Of a stretch of DNA of 64,000 nucleotides, positions 26,961-38,073 are shown one piece after another. Under the pieces are notes generated by a model. It was not told the origin of the DNA, made no database searches, and saw only the letters and a list, made by a program, of their open reading frames with translations. The position numbers and the translations under genes were made by a program. Source of the DNA: Planctomycetaceae bacterium (GTDB lineage Bacteria; Planctomycetota; Planctomycetia; Planctomycetales; Planctomycetaceae). The stretch is taken from positions 1-64,000 of the forward strand of contig JAGQQG010000006.1 in the NCBI GenBank assembly GCA_020426325.1. The letters are read 5' to 3'. Position 1 is the first letter of the stretch. Every line of letters begins with the position of its first letter.

Positions 26961-28064
26961 ATGACACCCCGTCTGCTGATCGCCACTGTATTGCTGACAA
27001 TTCCGCTGACAGCCTTCGCTGCTGGTCCGGATGCTGCTGACTTGCAAGCATCAAGAACTCGAGGCATCAACTTTCTCAGGACAACTCAGTCAGAGGACGG
27101 GAGTTGGACGGCCTCCGATTCGGTCGGCATCTCGGGACTGGTGACAACGGCTCTTCTGAAGTCCGGTGTCTCTGCCGACGATCCCACCGTTGTCAAAGCA
27201 CTTGAACACCTGGAGACTTTCATCCAAGAGGATGGCGGCATCTACCACCAGGCAAGCCAGCACCGCAACTACGAAACATCGATCGCGTTGCTGGCCTTTC
27301 AGGCTGCAAACACGGATGGGCGGTACAACCCGCTGGTCGTGAAAGCTGTCGCCTTCCTCAAGGGCATGCAATGGGATGAATCCGAGGGGATCGACCAGTC
27401 TGACACTGCTTACGGTGGTGCTGGTTACGGAAGTCACGAACGACCCGACATGTCGAACACGCAGTTCATGCTCGATGCGTTCGCAGCAGCCGGCCTGACG
27501 AAGGATGATCCCGCGGTTCAGAAGGCCCTGATCTTTGTCTCCCGCGCCCAGAACCTCGAGACCGAGCACAACACGACCCCGCATGCAGGCAAGATCGAGG
27601 ACGGCGGCTTTTACTACACCCCGGCTGCCGGCGGCGAAACAAAGGCCGGGCTCACTCCGAACGGAGGCCTCCGCTCCTATGCCAGCATGACCTATGCCGG
27701 ACTCAAGAGCATGATCTATGCAGGTCTCACGGAAGATGACCAGCGTGTGAAAGCGGCCACCGAATGGATCAAACGCTTCTACACCCTCGACGAAAACCCT
27801 GGGGTCGGACAGCAGGGACTGTTCTACTATTATCATACCTTCGCGAAGACGCTCTCCGTGTTGGATGTGGACGAGTTCGTCGAGGCTGACGGCACTCGAC
27901 ACGACTGGCGGAAAGAACTCGCTGAACACCTTGCATCCGTCCAGCAGGAGAACGGCAGCTGGCTGAACCCCACCGATCGCTGGTATGAGGGTGACCCGAA
28001 CCTCGTCACGGCATACTCCCTGCTCGCGCTCTCCTACTGTGACCCGACCTCGGAGTCGGAATAA
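26961..28064 (+). CDS. Secreted prenyltransferase/squalene-oxidase-repeat protein
   Basis: The 367-residue product has a signal peptide ([19 protein letters not shown]) and repeated alpha/alpha-barrel motifs: [37 protein letters not shown] and [19 protein letters not shown]. These QxxxGxW-type repeats are those of terpene cyclases and prenyltransferase beta subunits. The cyclase DxDD motif is not evident, so it is probably a non-catalytic or peptide-binding relative acting outside the cytoplasm. The family is abundant in planctomycetes. Another exported protein gene follows 129 bases later on the same strand. Confidence 0.85.
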   Translation: MTPRLLIATVLLTIPLTAFAAGPDAADLQASRTRGINFLRTTQSEDGSWTASDSVGISGLVTTALLKSGVSADDPTVVKALEHLETFIQEDGGIYHQASQHRNYETSIALLAFQAANTDGRYNPLVVKAVAFLKGMQWDESEGIDQSDTAYGGAGYGSHERPDMSNTQFMLDAFAAAGLTKDDPAVQKALIFVSRAQNLETEHNTTPHAGKIEDGGFYYTPAAGGETKAGLTPNGGLRSYASMTYAGLKSMIYAGLTEDDQRVKAATEWIKRFYTLDENPGVGQQGLFYYYHTFAKTLSVLDVDEFVEADGTRHDWRKELAEHLASVQQENGSWLNPTDRWYEGDPNLVTAYSLLALSYCDPTSESE

Positions 28065-28193
28065 GTGCACGGCACGTATCGCATTTCATGACCTCTTAAT
28101 AGCAGGCTTGAGTGCTTCTCGGTAAACTGAGCCGTCGAAGGACGACGCGCGTCGCCTGTTCAATGCGGCTTCCTAACTCTCGAAGGAACAGTC

Positions 28194-29306
28194 ATGAGAA
28201 TTCACACGCTTCTTGCTGGTTTGGCATGCTCAGCCCTGTTGCTCGCAGCACGGACGGGCATGAGTGCAGACGTTTATGGGTTGGAGACAGGGAGTCCAGA
28301 CATTCAGTCGGCAGGGCCACTGGCTTTTGCTCCCAATGGCATTCTGCTGATTGGAGACGCAAAGGGAGCTGCCATCTTTGCCATCGATACCGATGACAAA
28401 TCAGGCAACCCGGCTGAGGTCGATGTGAATGTGAGTGATCTCGCAGAGAAGATCGCCGGTCAGGTCGGCGTGTCGCCGAACAAGCTGACGATCAACGATC
28501 TGGCTGTGAATCCGGCCAGTGGCAACCTTTACCTTTCTCTGACCATCGAAGATCGAAAATCAGAACCGGGCCTGGTGAGGATTACTCCGGACGGCAACGT
28601 CTCACAGGTGTCGCTCAAGAATGTGCCCTTCTCCAAGGCCGCACTTCCCAACGCCCCCAAGGACGAGGAGGTGCAGGTCGGCCGCCGCAAGCGGAATCTT
28701 CGCCCTGATGCCATCACCGATCTGGCATTCGTCGACGGACAGGTCCTTGTCTCCGGATTGGCCGCCGGCGACTCTCCATCAAACGTCCGCACACTTCCGT
28801 TTCCATTCTCAGAAGTAAACACGGGCGCCAGCTTAGAAATCTATCACGGTGCTCATGGCCGGTCCGAAGACTACGCCGCAATTCGGACGTTTGTGCCGTT
28901 CGTCATCGACGGCAAGCCGAACGTCCTTGCCGGCTTCGTGTGCACACCACTCGTGCGATTCCCGGTCGAGGAAGTCGCTGCAGGTGAAAAGGTCGTCGGC
29001 ACCACCATTGCGGAGTTGGGCAATCGCAACATGCCACTCGACATGATTGCCTACCAGAAGGACGGCAAAGACTACCTGCTGCTCTCCAACAGTGCTCGTG
29101 GTGTCATGAAGATCAGCACCGAGAACGTCGCCAACCAGGAAGGCATCAAAGAACATGTCGAAGGAGGCGGCACCGCAGGCCTGCCCTATGAGACCATCGG
29201 TGAACTGCAGAACGTCGCTCAACTCGATCGCCTCAACGACACCCACGCAGTCGTGATCACCAACACCGACGGCATCATGAACCTGACAACGATCGCGTTG
29301 CCTTGA
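28194..29306 (+). CDS. Secreted beta-propeller-like hypothetical protein
   Basis: The 370-residue product has a signal peptide (RIHTLLAGLACSALLLAA) and a repeated pattern typical of NHL/SMP-30-like propellers: PLAFAPNGILLIGDAKGAAI, NDLAVNPASGNLYLSL, DAITDLAFVDGQVLVSGL. No catalytic residues can be assigned. It lies downstream of the terpene-cyclase-like gene and ends in a strong hairpin terminator, so the two may form an operon of exported proteins. Confidence 0.75.
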   Translation: MRIHTLLAGLACSALLLAARTGMSADVYGLETGSPDIQSAGPLAFAPNGILLIGDAKGAAIFAIDTDDKSGNPAEVDVNVSDLAEKIAGQVGVSPNKLTINDLAVNPASGNLYLSLTIEDRKSEPGLVRITPDGNVSQVSLKNVPFSKAALPNAPKDEEVQVGRRKRNLRPDAITDLAFVDGQVLVSGLAAGDSPSNVRTLPFPFSEVNTGASLEIYHGAHGRSEDYAAIRTFVPFVIDGKPNVLAGFVCTPLVRFPVEEVAAGEKVVGTTIAELGNRNMPLDMIAYQKDGKDYLLLSNSARGVMKISTENVANQEGIKEHVEGGGTAGLPYETIGELQNVAQLDRLNDTHAVVITNTDGIMNLTTIALP

Positions 29307-29335
29307 TGCACATGATTCAATCCTGAAGCACTATG

Positions 29336-29374
29336 ACGGCGGTGAACCAACCGGTTCATCGCCGTTTTCTTTTT
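29336..29374 (+). terminator. Rho-independent terminator after the propeller gene
   Basis: A 13-base stem (29336-29348 with 29353-29365, one G-T wobble) with the loop AACC is followed by TTTCTTTTT. This is a strong intrinsic terminator for the plus-strand operon. Confidence 0.88.
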
Positions 29375-29379
29375 GAGGT

Positions 29380-29473
29380 GGGTGGCATGGCGTCACGGCG
29401 ACAGCCGGGTCGCCATGTTTGGGGGGCGAAGCCAGCATGCTCACCCGCCTGTCGGCGTGAGAACATGCCACCC
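29380..29473. repeat. 94-base inverted repeat element
   Basis: The outer arms GGGTGGCATG (29380-29389) and CATGCCACCC (29464-29473) are perfect reverse complements. Inner parts also pair with few mismatches (CGACAGCCGGGT near 29400-29411 with ACCCGCCTGTCG near 29443-29454). The element could fold into a long hairpin and looks like a REP or MITE-like repeat. It lies right after the terminator. Confidence 0.75.
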
Positions 29474-29541
29474 GACACGTCATTCCAGGTCGGGCGTTCC
29501 ACCAGCAATGAAGTCGTGAAAGCAACTGACCAATCATTCGT

Positions 29542-30513
29542 TCATGGCATCGGTGATTCGTCAGGTACTTCGATCGTGGGCGAGCCTTCGAGGTATCCCA
29601 TGCCAGCGAGGAACTCGTCCATCCGTCGGACGGTGTCGTAATAGGGCCACTTGTCATCGCGGAACGAATTGAAGAACCCGTGTTTGTAGTCTTCGTAGCC
29701 CACGACTTCACACTGATTGCCCGCCTTTGTCATGGCTGCACAGAAATCGGTCGCCTGACTGAATGGTACGGTCGTGTCCTGTTTGCCATGAAAGATGAGA
29801 CAAGGAGGCAGGCCGGGCCGCACATGTTCCAACGGGGAGAGTTCGAGCACCTTGCCATCAAGTTGCTTGAGTCGGCTCTGATATCGTTCGTCATCCGGGC
29901 TGACGTTGTAACCTTCACGAGTCAGGTCGAGGCCGGGGTTAAACAGAACCATCGCCGACGGACGACAGCTGATAGAGAGATCGTCCTGCGGGTCGTCGAA
30001 GCCCTCAAGGACACCGACTGCTGCCGCCAGATGTCCCCCGGCTGAGCCGCCTGACGCGACGATCCGGTCCGGATCGACTCCCAACTCACTCGCATGCCCC
30101 CTGACCCAGCGGAAGGCCGACTTGGCATCAGCCACACAGTCAGCCACCTTGACCTGATGACGCGACTCCACACGGTACTCGACACACACCGCGACCATGC
30201 CGCGTGAGGCAAAGTATTTGGCCTGAGCCTCAAATTGCGACGGATTTCCCCCTCGCCATCCACCGCCGAAATAGAACACCACAGCCGGTCGTGAGTCACC
30301 AGCCTGCCAGTCGTTCGGCTTGACGACATACAGGGGCAACTCGACATCACCAACCGTCTTGTAGATGAGCCGTTCCGCATCAGGCACGGGAGCCGCTGGT
30401 TTGGCGATAGTCGGGGGTTGTTTGTCCTGACTCAGTCCGGTTGAACCAATCAGCAGACAGATGATCGCGGCAAAGACTCCGGGGTCTTGGACGAGGCGGC
30501 GCAGGTTGGTCAT
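29542..30513 (-). CDS. Exported alpha/beta hydrolase (esterase/lipase type)
   Basis: The product of 323 residues starts with a signal peptide (FAAIICLLIGSTGLSQ). The alpha/beta hydrolase fold of the hormone-sensitive lipase/BD-FAE type is visible: FYFGGGWRGGNPSQF as oxyanion loop, DPDRIVASGGSAGGHLAA with the nucleophile Ser in GGSAGG, and FHGKQDTTVPF with the acid Asp, then DYKHGF for His. It hydrolyses esters, possibly acetyl groups on polysaccharides. The ATG at 30513 has GAGGAG upstream. It is divergent from a sulfatase, 140 bases apart. Confidence 0.9.
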   Translation of the reverse strand: MTNLRRLVQDPGVFAAIICLLIGSTGLSQDKQPPTIAKPAAPVPDAERLIYKTVGDVELPLYVVKPNDWQAGDSRPAVVFYFGGGWRGGNPSQFEAQAKYFASRGMVAVCVEYRVESRHQVKVADCVADAKSAFRWVRGHASELGVDPDRIVASGGSAGGHLAAAVGVLEGFDDPQDDLSISCRPSAMVLFNPGLDLTREGYNVSPDDERYQSRLKQLDGKVLELSPLEHVRPGLPPCLIFHGKQDTTVPFSQATDFCAAMTKAGNQCEVVGYEDYKHGFFNSFRDDKWPYYDTVRRMDEFLAGMGYLEGSPTIEVPDESPMP

Positions 30514-30653
30514 CGTGGTCACTCTCCTCGGAAGTCGGTGTGTGGTCAGCCTATCATGCAGAGGAATGATTCGTCGATGCTTGCAGGTGGTGACGCATCT
30601 GTGATGCGTCGCTAAGCTGGATTGCTGATGATGACACTCTTGGGAGGTTGGCA

Positions 30654-32165
30654 ATGGGAATGCGTTGTTTCTGGTCGGTCCTGTTCGTTGCGTTGGGGTG
30701 TTTGACGGCGAACGCGGCTGAGCGGCCGAACATTGTGCTCATCATGTGTGATGACATGGGGTGGTCTGACATTGGCTGTTACGGCGGGGAGATTCGGACA
30801 CCGAACATCGACCGACTCGCGGCTGAGGGGATGCGGTTCACTCAGTTCTACAACAATGCCAAGTGCACGACGACACGGGCCTCGCTGATCACAGGTCTGT
30901 ACCCCCGACGATCCGGGCGGCTGCTCAAGGACAACATGGTCACGATCCCGGAGGTGCTGGCAACCGCTGGCTATTACAGCGCCCTTAGCGGCAAATGGCA
31001 TCTCGGCAGCGAGGCTCCCACGCGACCGAGTGACCGCGGGTTCGACCACTACTACGGGCTCCTCGATGGCTGCTGCAACTTTCATAACCCGGCACGCCCC
31101 GATCCCGAGTTCAAAGGGGGACGCGTGCGCTGGTTCGGCGAGGATGACGTCCGCATCACCGAGTTCCCCGAGGACTTCTACACGACCGATGCTTTCACTG
31201 ACGACGCCTGCGAGACGATCGAAGGAGCGGTTAAACAGAAACAACCGTTCTTCCTGCATGTCTGTTACACGGCTCCGCATTACCCGTTGCACGCTCTCGA
31301 AGAGGACATCGCCCGCTATCGGGGCAAGTACAACATCGGCTGGCATGAGTTGCGCCGACGTCGACACGAACGCCAGCTCGCGATGGGCCTGATCGATTCC
31401 TCGTGGGAACTTCCTCCGCCTGACAAGGAGGTCACGCCTTGGGATGAGATTGACAATCAGGCCTACTTCGCAGAACTGATGGCGGTCTACGCGGCCATGG
31501 TCGACCGCATGGATCAGGGAATCGGCCGCATCCTCGACAAACTGGATGAACATGACATCACAGACAACACGGTCGTCATGTTCCTCTCCGACAACGGCGG
31601 CTGCGCGGAGAAACCGGGCGGATTCGATTACTCACGCACCCCCGGCGTCGAGGAGTTCTACACGGCCTGCGGACCGGGCTGGGCTTATGCTCAGAACACG
31701 CCCTTCCGCCGATGGAAACAATGGGTTCACGAGGGAGGCATCTCGACGCCGTTCATCGTCCGCTGGCCGGGCGTCGTCGAAGCGAACTCCATGTCGAACG
31801 CGGTCGGACACATCATCGACGTGCTGCCGACCTGTGCAGACATCACCGGTGCTGAGTACCCCGAGACGCACAACGGTCACGACATCCTGCCGGTCGAAGG
31901 ACTTACGCTGCGACCACTCTTCGAGGGCAACACCCGCACTGGCCATGAGACCCTCTACTGGGAGTGGACCGGCAACCGAGCCATCCGCCAAGGCAACTGG
32001 AAACTCTGCTGGGACAAGACCGTCCAAGCCTGGGAACTCTACAACCTCCCCCAAGACCGCACCGAGATGCACAACCTCGCCGACGAGAACCCCGAGGTCG
32101 TCAAGCAACTTTCCGACATGTGGTTCGCCTGGGCGGACGAGACGGAAGTCGAAGTGAAGCCGTGA
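30654..32165 (+). CDS. Exported sulfatase (arylsulfatase type)
   Basis: The 503-residue protein has a signal peptide (MRCFWSVLFVALGCLTANAA) and the alkaline-phosphatase-fold sulfatase domain: NIVLIMCDDMGWSDIGCYG for metal ligands and CTTTRASLITGLYPRR, where the first Cys would become formylglycine. The more common form is CxPxR; CTTTR is a known variant. SDNGGC carries further metal ligands. It cleaves sulfate esters, probably of algal polysaccharides. GGGAGG lies eight bases before the ATG. It is divergent from an esterase gene, which could act on the same glycan. Confidence 0.94.
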   Translation: MGMRCFWSVLFVALGCLTANAAERPNIVLIMCDDMGWSDIGCYGGEIRTPNIDRLAAEGMRFTQFYNNAKCTTTRASLITGLYPRRSGRLLKDNMVTIPEVLATAGYYSALSGKWHLGSEAPTRPSDRGFDHYYGLLDGCCNFHNPARPDPEFKGGRVRWFGEDDVRITEFPEDFYTTDAFTDDACETIEGAVKQKQPFFLHVCYTAPHYPLHALEEDIARYRGKYNIGWHELRRRRHERQLAMGLIDSSWELPPPDKEVTPWDEIDNQAYFAELMAVYAAMVDRMDQGIGRILDKLDEHDITDNTVVMFLSDNGGCAEKPGGFDYSRTPGVEEFYTACGPGWAYAQNTPFRRWKQWVHEGGISTPFIVRWPGVVEANSMSNAVGHIIDVLPTCADITGAEYPETHNGHDILPVEGLTLRPLFEGNTRTGHETLYWEWTGNRAIRQGNWKLCWDKTVQAWELYNLPQDRTEMHNLADENPEVVKQLSDMWFAWADETEVEVKP

Positions 32166-32226
32166 AATGATTTCACCGCGGAGACTCGTCGACTCCTTTA
32201 GCTTCAAGCAACCGGAATACCGGCGT

Positions 32227-34782
32227 TTACTCTTCGATGTCGCCTGCAATTCCCACCTTGACTGCCAAAAGTTGGACCCGCTTTTGCATCAATGCAAACG
32301 GGTTCGCATCGCTGGCGGTAATGGCCTTCTGTACTTCGATCCTTGCTTGAGCGGCATCATCATTCTTCACCGCTTGTCGAGCTCGTAGGTATTGTATCAG
32401 TGTCGTACCGGGCGCATACATTTCGGCTTGAGTGAGAATTCTTCTGGCTTCCTGATCATGGCCTCGGTCGAATTCGACGGCAGAGAGGATCGCATACGCA
32501 TCCCCGCACTCTGCATCGTGTGAGAGGACTGCCCGCACGTCGGTCTCCGCCTCGTCGAGTCGTCCGGATTCACTCAAGTACCACGCCCTCAGTAATTGGG
32601 GGCTGGGGTCGTTGGGCAGTCTCGCGATTACTTGCTCGCAAACCGACAATGCTTCCAATGGGCGTTCCTCATCAAAAAGCAGGACGGATAGTACGATTGC
32701 AGACGCAATGAACTGAGGTTCATCCATCCACAATTTTTCGAGTCGCTCAATTGCTGACTTGCGGTTGCCGAGGATGGCTTCGCTGAGCGCTAAGTTGTGT
32801 CGTAATCGGAGGAACTTCTGAAACTCCTGCGGATACTCTCGGGAGAGTTCGATGACTCGCTCGAAGTTATGGTCGGCGCATGCCTGGATCACTTCCTGCT
32901 CGTGAGGAGATCTGTCGAAATGTTGTCTAATCATCTTGTAGAGCGCGGCGAACAGTAACAGAGCGAAGCCCAGCAGACCGACAATCGCGAAGATCAGCCG
33001 AGGGTCAGTCATGACACGACTGCGAAACCGCTCTGACGCAAGACCACCCGAGAGATACTCCAGCAGGAACAAGAATGCGATGATGCTGCACGTTCCAATC
33101 AGTATTGCTCGTCCCCACCCTCGGTCTTGAAATCTCTGGCGTCGGCGCTCATGCCGCGTGGAGTAGCGATGAGCTCCGAATATCAATCCGATCGGTGTCA
33201 GTGTGGCGATCAACAAGGTCAACGTCGGGAACGGCAAAGCCGGGAACCACCACTTCCAGACGGTCACTGTCGGGAGAAGTACAGCCCAGACGCAGAGTGC
33301 GATCCGTGCGGCAACTTGACGTCGTTTGACCTCCTGCGGATCCCAGGTCACTTGAGGCTGGTCGTCCTTCGGTGCTTGCTCGTAGAGGGCAGCGAGTCGT
33401 TCGTCGCGGGAAGGATGGGTCGTCGTGGCGTAAATTAAGTACGAGAGCCAGCCCGTGTTGCGGATGAAGTGAGCGGCGTGGATCTTGGCCAGCGCGTTGA
33501 CCGTAGTTCGATAGCCAAGCACCTCAGCCGCGCGGTCATCGCAGTCGTACTCAAAGTAGCGGCTGACGATTCGATAGACACCAATTGATGCGAACAAACC
33601 GCCACACAAAGCAAATAGAGGTGGGAACACAGCCGCTAGCAACACCGCAAACAGAGAACCAAGCGATCTTGCGGCCAACAGATACCAGATCGATCCATTC
33701 GCCAAATGCGCCAACTCGTGCCCAACAATTGCGTCCCTTTCATCTGGCTGCAGGCGATGAAGGATGCCGTCTGAGACGACGAGCGATGGGGCAGGCAGCC
33801 CCCCCGCAAAAGCCATCGTTGCAAGTTCACCATGAGTCGAACGCAACAGTCGCACTGTCGGAGTCGGAAGCTTCATGCGCGAAGCGAGCTCGTCCACCCG
33901 CCTCATAAAGCCTTCATCTTCGACCAAGGGCAGAGCTTCATGACCGTTCCCCCGGGAGACAGGAGGCCCCATCGCTTTCAGGAGCATTGACCAATTCCAC
34001 AACCAGATCAACCACCAACTGCTCAGCAGGCTCTCCCGATTGACGAAATGACTGTCGGCGACCAACAGGATCAGAATCAGCAGCAGCGGTGCTGTCTGCA
34101 TGGCGCCAATCGCTGCGGACACCCAGACCAGTCTCCACAACATTCCGTTCGCCTGCTGCTTCTGCCGTTGGCCAATTCTGATGTTCAGCAGCGTGTGCGC
34201 CAGCCATAATCCAACCGAGACGACTGTGATCGCAAGGATTCGACCGGACATCGATCGTTCCTCAGGGCCGTCGATCCATTCCGTGAGACGTTGCGGCAAG
34301 GACAGCAGTTCACTGAGTACATCCCTCATTGAGGAACCCTGATCCTGATCGGTGTCCCCCAGAATCTCCCGCCTCAGAGACTCCGCTTTTTCGCGGGTGT
34401 TACGTGCCAGCGTGACGGCTCCGATGCTCTCGTAAGCATCCGCCAACAACTCCTGAATTGCCCAATCCTCCGGCCATTGATTGATCACGAACCTCAAGTC
34501 GTTGATTGCCTCTTCGGGCCGTCCCAGCCGCTCTTGCAACACCCAGGCCCGTCCGTAACGTGCTTGCGTTCGCAGTTCGACATTGTTGGCTGCATCAACG
34601 ACCTCGGTGAACAAGCTCACTGCTTGCTCATACTCCTCGGCGATTTCATGCTCCCACGCCTGATCGAGCTGGCTTTGTAGAGAACCGTCCTCCGGAGCCG
34701 GAGTGAAATCACCCTGAGCAAGCAGCAGTGAAAGAACGATTGCCGTCACGGGAGACTCTGCCAGAAAACAACGTGTGGACAC
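32227..34782 (-). CDS. M48-family metalloprotease with TPR repeats
   Basis: The 851-residue product has an N-terminal exported segment, TPR-like helices (about residues 25-140), several membrane segments, an M48 zinc protease domain with VGHELAHLANG (two His and the catalytic Glu, about residues 350-360) and EYDCDDRAAEVLG supplying the third ligand, then more membrane segments and a C-terminal TPR array (about residues 620-840). The layout fits a membrane-bound HtpX/BepA-like protein with added repeat arms. Probable role is quality control of membrane or envelope proteins. Length is well over the usual 300-500 of the family. Confidence 0.9.
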   Translation of the reverse strand: MSTRCFLAESPVTAIVLSLLLAQGDFTPAPEDGSLQSQLDQAWEHEIAEEYEQAVSLFTEVVDAANNVELRTQARYGRAWVLQERLGRPEEAINDLRFVINQWPEDWAIQELLADAYESIGAVTLARNTREKAESLRREILGDTDQDQGSSMRDVLSELLSLPQRLTEWIDGPEERSMSGRILAITVVSVGLWLAHTLLNIRIGQRQKQQANGMLWRLVWVSAAIGAMQTAPLLLILILLVADSHFVNRESLLSSWWLIWLWNWSMLLKAMGPPVSRGNGHEALPLVEDEGFMRRVDELASRMKLPTPTVRLLRSTHGELATMAFAGGLPAPSLVVSDGILHRLQPDERDAIVGHELAHLANGSIWYLLAARSLGSLFAVLLAAVFPPLFALCGGLFASIGVYRIVSRYFEYDCDDRAAEVLGYRTTVNALAKIHAAHFIRNTGWLSYLIYATTTHPSRDERLAALYEQAPKDDQPQVTWDPQEVKRRQVAARIALCVWAVLLPTVTVWKWWFPALPFPTLTLLIATLTPIGLIFGAHRYSTRHERRRQRFQDRGWGRAILIGTCSIIAFLFLLEYLSGGLASERFRSRVMTDPRLIFAIVGLLGFALLLFAALYKMIRQHFDRSPHEQEVIQACADHNFERVIELSREYPQEFQKFLRLRHNLALSEAILGNRKSAIERLEKLWMDEPQFIASAIVLSVLLFDEERPLEALSVCEQVIARLPNDPSPQLLRAWYLSESGRLDEAETDVRAVLSHDAECGDAYAILSAVEFDRGHDQEARRILTQAEMYAPGTTLIQYLRARQAVKNDDAAQARIEVQKAITASDANPFALMQKRVQLLAVKVGIAGDIEE

Positions 34783-34890
34783 CAGTCATCCTGATCGATT
34801 CGGCAGTTCATCACCACTCACCAGTCTCGCTGTCCTATCTGATTGCGATCCGGTTTCCACAGGGGTACGATGCAGTTCTGCACCTCTTGA

Positions 34891-36216
<1,326 letters not shown>

Positions 36217-36236
36217 AACATCGTGGAGGCACAGTC

Positions 36237-37076
36237 GTGTCGATCGAATTCGATTGTCCCGAATGCGGTCATCAGATCCGGGTCCGTGACGAAAACGCCG
36301 GTCGGAAGGGAAAGTGCCCAAAGTGTGGGAAGAAGATTGTCGTCCCGTCTGCGGATGAGGAGACAACTGAGGGTGGGTCCGTCGTCTATCGGCATCGTCC
36401 CCGGACGGTGCCGTTCGATCTGGCGATCGGCGATTCGGATAACATCGAAGCGATCAGCAATCACATCGAACAGCACATCGGTCCGATCGATTCAGTCTGG
36501 CACGAGTTGGTCTCGGACCTTGTCCATATCGATATTCATGTGGTCAAGCCGACTGAAGATCGACCCTGGATCACACTCGTGACGTCGGGCATGAGTGATG
36601 CTCCCATGAATGTGCCGTCTGAGGCGGAGCACTTGCGGTTCGCGGAGTTGATGATCTGTCTGCCACCCGACTGGCCGTTGAAGGAAGAGGATCTCAAGGA
36701 CGAGTCGAATTACTGGCCGATCTGGATGCTCAAGAGCCTTGCACGATTGCCCCATGAATACGACACGTGGCTGAGCTATGGGCACACGATCCCCAATGGA
36801 GACCCTGCTCAGCCGTATGTGCCCTCAGCCGGGTTCTCCAGTGTGCTGTTACTCTCGCCCATCCTGAATGACGACACTTTCAACGAGTTGGTGATTTCCC
36901 CCGACAAGTCGATTCACTTCTTTGCGTTGTTTCCGTTGTACGCTGAGGAGTTGGAACTGAAGCTGAACAAGGGGACCGAGGAACTTTGCTCGCGTCTGGA
37001 GAAGGTGGGAACAAGCGAACTGCTGAATGTTGCCCGCAAGAACGCCTGCAAACGTCGATTGTTCGGATTGTTTTGA
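36237..37076 (+). CDS. SUFU-domain protein with N-terminal zinc ribbon
   Basis: The 279-residue protein starts with a zinc ribbon (CPECGHQI about residues 7-14 and CPKCGKKI about residues 27-34). After a linker it has a SUFU domain: HIDIHVVKPTEDRPWITLVTSGMSDAPMNVP, then ELMICLPPDWPL and the hydrophobic SSVLLLSPI core. Bacterial SUFU proteins are known as immunity-like proteins of polymorphic toxin systems, but no toxin gene adjoins this one. The start is GTG at 36237 with GGAGG upstream. Position right after metY gives no functional hint. Confidence 0.85.
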   Translation: MSIEFDCPECGHQIRVRDENAGRKGKCPKCGKKIVVPSADEETTEGGSVVYRHRPRTVPFDLAIGDSDNIEAISNHIEQHIGPIDSVWHELVSDLVHIDIHVVKPTEDRPWITLVTSGMSDAPMNVPSEAEHLRFAELMICLPPDWPLKEEDLKDESNYWPIWMLKSLARLPHEYDTWLSYGHTIPNGDPAQPYVPSAGFSSVLLLSPILNDDTFNELVISPDKSIHFFALFPLYAEELELKLNKGTEELCSRLEKVGTSELLNVARKNACKRRLFGLF

Positions 37077-38073
37077 CGCCCCAAACCAGAAGGCCATGTT
37101 GCTTGGTTCAACAGGCGTCTCATCGTCTCGATCTTCGTGTCTGAATGGGAGCTCCTTTGAGGATCAGTATGTTTTGCGTTGAGTCACTGTCCGTTGCTAC
37201 ACCGTGAGGTGTCTCATCCTGGATTGAGTGTTTCAAACATTTTGTCAAACGCGCTCTTGCCGAGATGATGGGCGGTTGTGATAATCCGGTCGGTAACCAA
37301 GTTGCGACCGATGGTGTTTGCTGATTCTGGTGGACCAGGATCGAGCATCAGCGGCAACAGGGTGTTGGCGTCGTTGACTTCAGTGCGAACGAGGCGTCTG
37401 AATCTGATCAGCTTCTCCGGGTGCGGAAACAATGGTTCCCGTTCTCGTAGCGGGATCTCCTCTCTTCCAGCAGACCTTCTCCATCTCTTTGCGGGGTTCT
37501 GGGTTCTTGTTGGTGTTCTGCTTGGCGATCGACTTCCTGCGGGCCAAGTGTTGAGCGCTGCCGAGAATTCTGTCCAACCGGCTGCGGTACTGCATGACCG
37601 AACGTCAGTGACAATGTCAGTCGTGTCTGATTCTGCTGACGATTTGAGGAGCCAGGAGCCTTCGTCATCAGGATCAACCGTCACATCGACGCCGGGTTAT
37701 CACGAGATTCCGGCGAAACCTCATCCGCCCGTTCGTCGAATGTACGAGCAAAAACGTGGTGAGGAGACTCCATCTCAGTTGGCAGCTGAGGCTCAGTCGA
37801 AACCTGTCCGCCGTGCTTCTCTGGGGGCGGATGTTTCTCATGCGGTTCCTGCTTCAGGCAGTCCCACACTGGTTGCTTTACAGGTGTGTCTGCGGCGATG
37901 AGGCGTGCGCACCGGCAGTGCGCGTGAATTGTCAGGACTCTCAGTCCTGATGTGAACGAACGCATTGCTTTGCGTTGATTCTGATCTGCACGAGCTTTGT
38001 TTTGCCGTGCTGTCGAGACGTCATGCTTCTCACCCTTTTTCCGACTTCAGGAGTCGGCTGCAGGAATTCATTC
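37077..38073. other. Gene-free stretch, about 1 kb
   Basis: No frame in this stretch resembles a known protein. Several medium ORFs on both strands overlap one another with the composition of chance frames. It may hold a decayed gene or a mobile remnant. Visible structure: a palindrome at 37934-37950 (CAGGACT-CTC-AGTCCTG) and a hairpin CCGACT..AGTCGG at 38040-38056 just upstream of the next gene. Confidence 0.5.

Noticed and set aside
26575..26964. 129-residue frame overlapping the next start by ATGA
   Set aside because: No family, no good ribosome binding site and composition like non-coding DNA.
30612..31553. 313-residue open frame on the minus strand
   Set aside because: Lies opposite the sulfatase, which has complete family motifs.
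37278..37901. 207-residue plus-strand frame and overlapping minus-strand frames in the 1-kb gap
   Set aside because: They overlap one another and none shows motifs or a plausible start.
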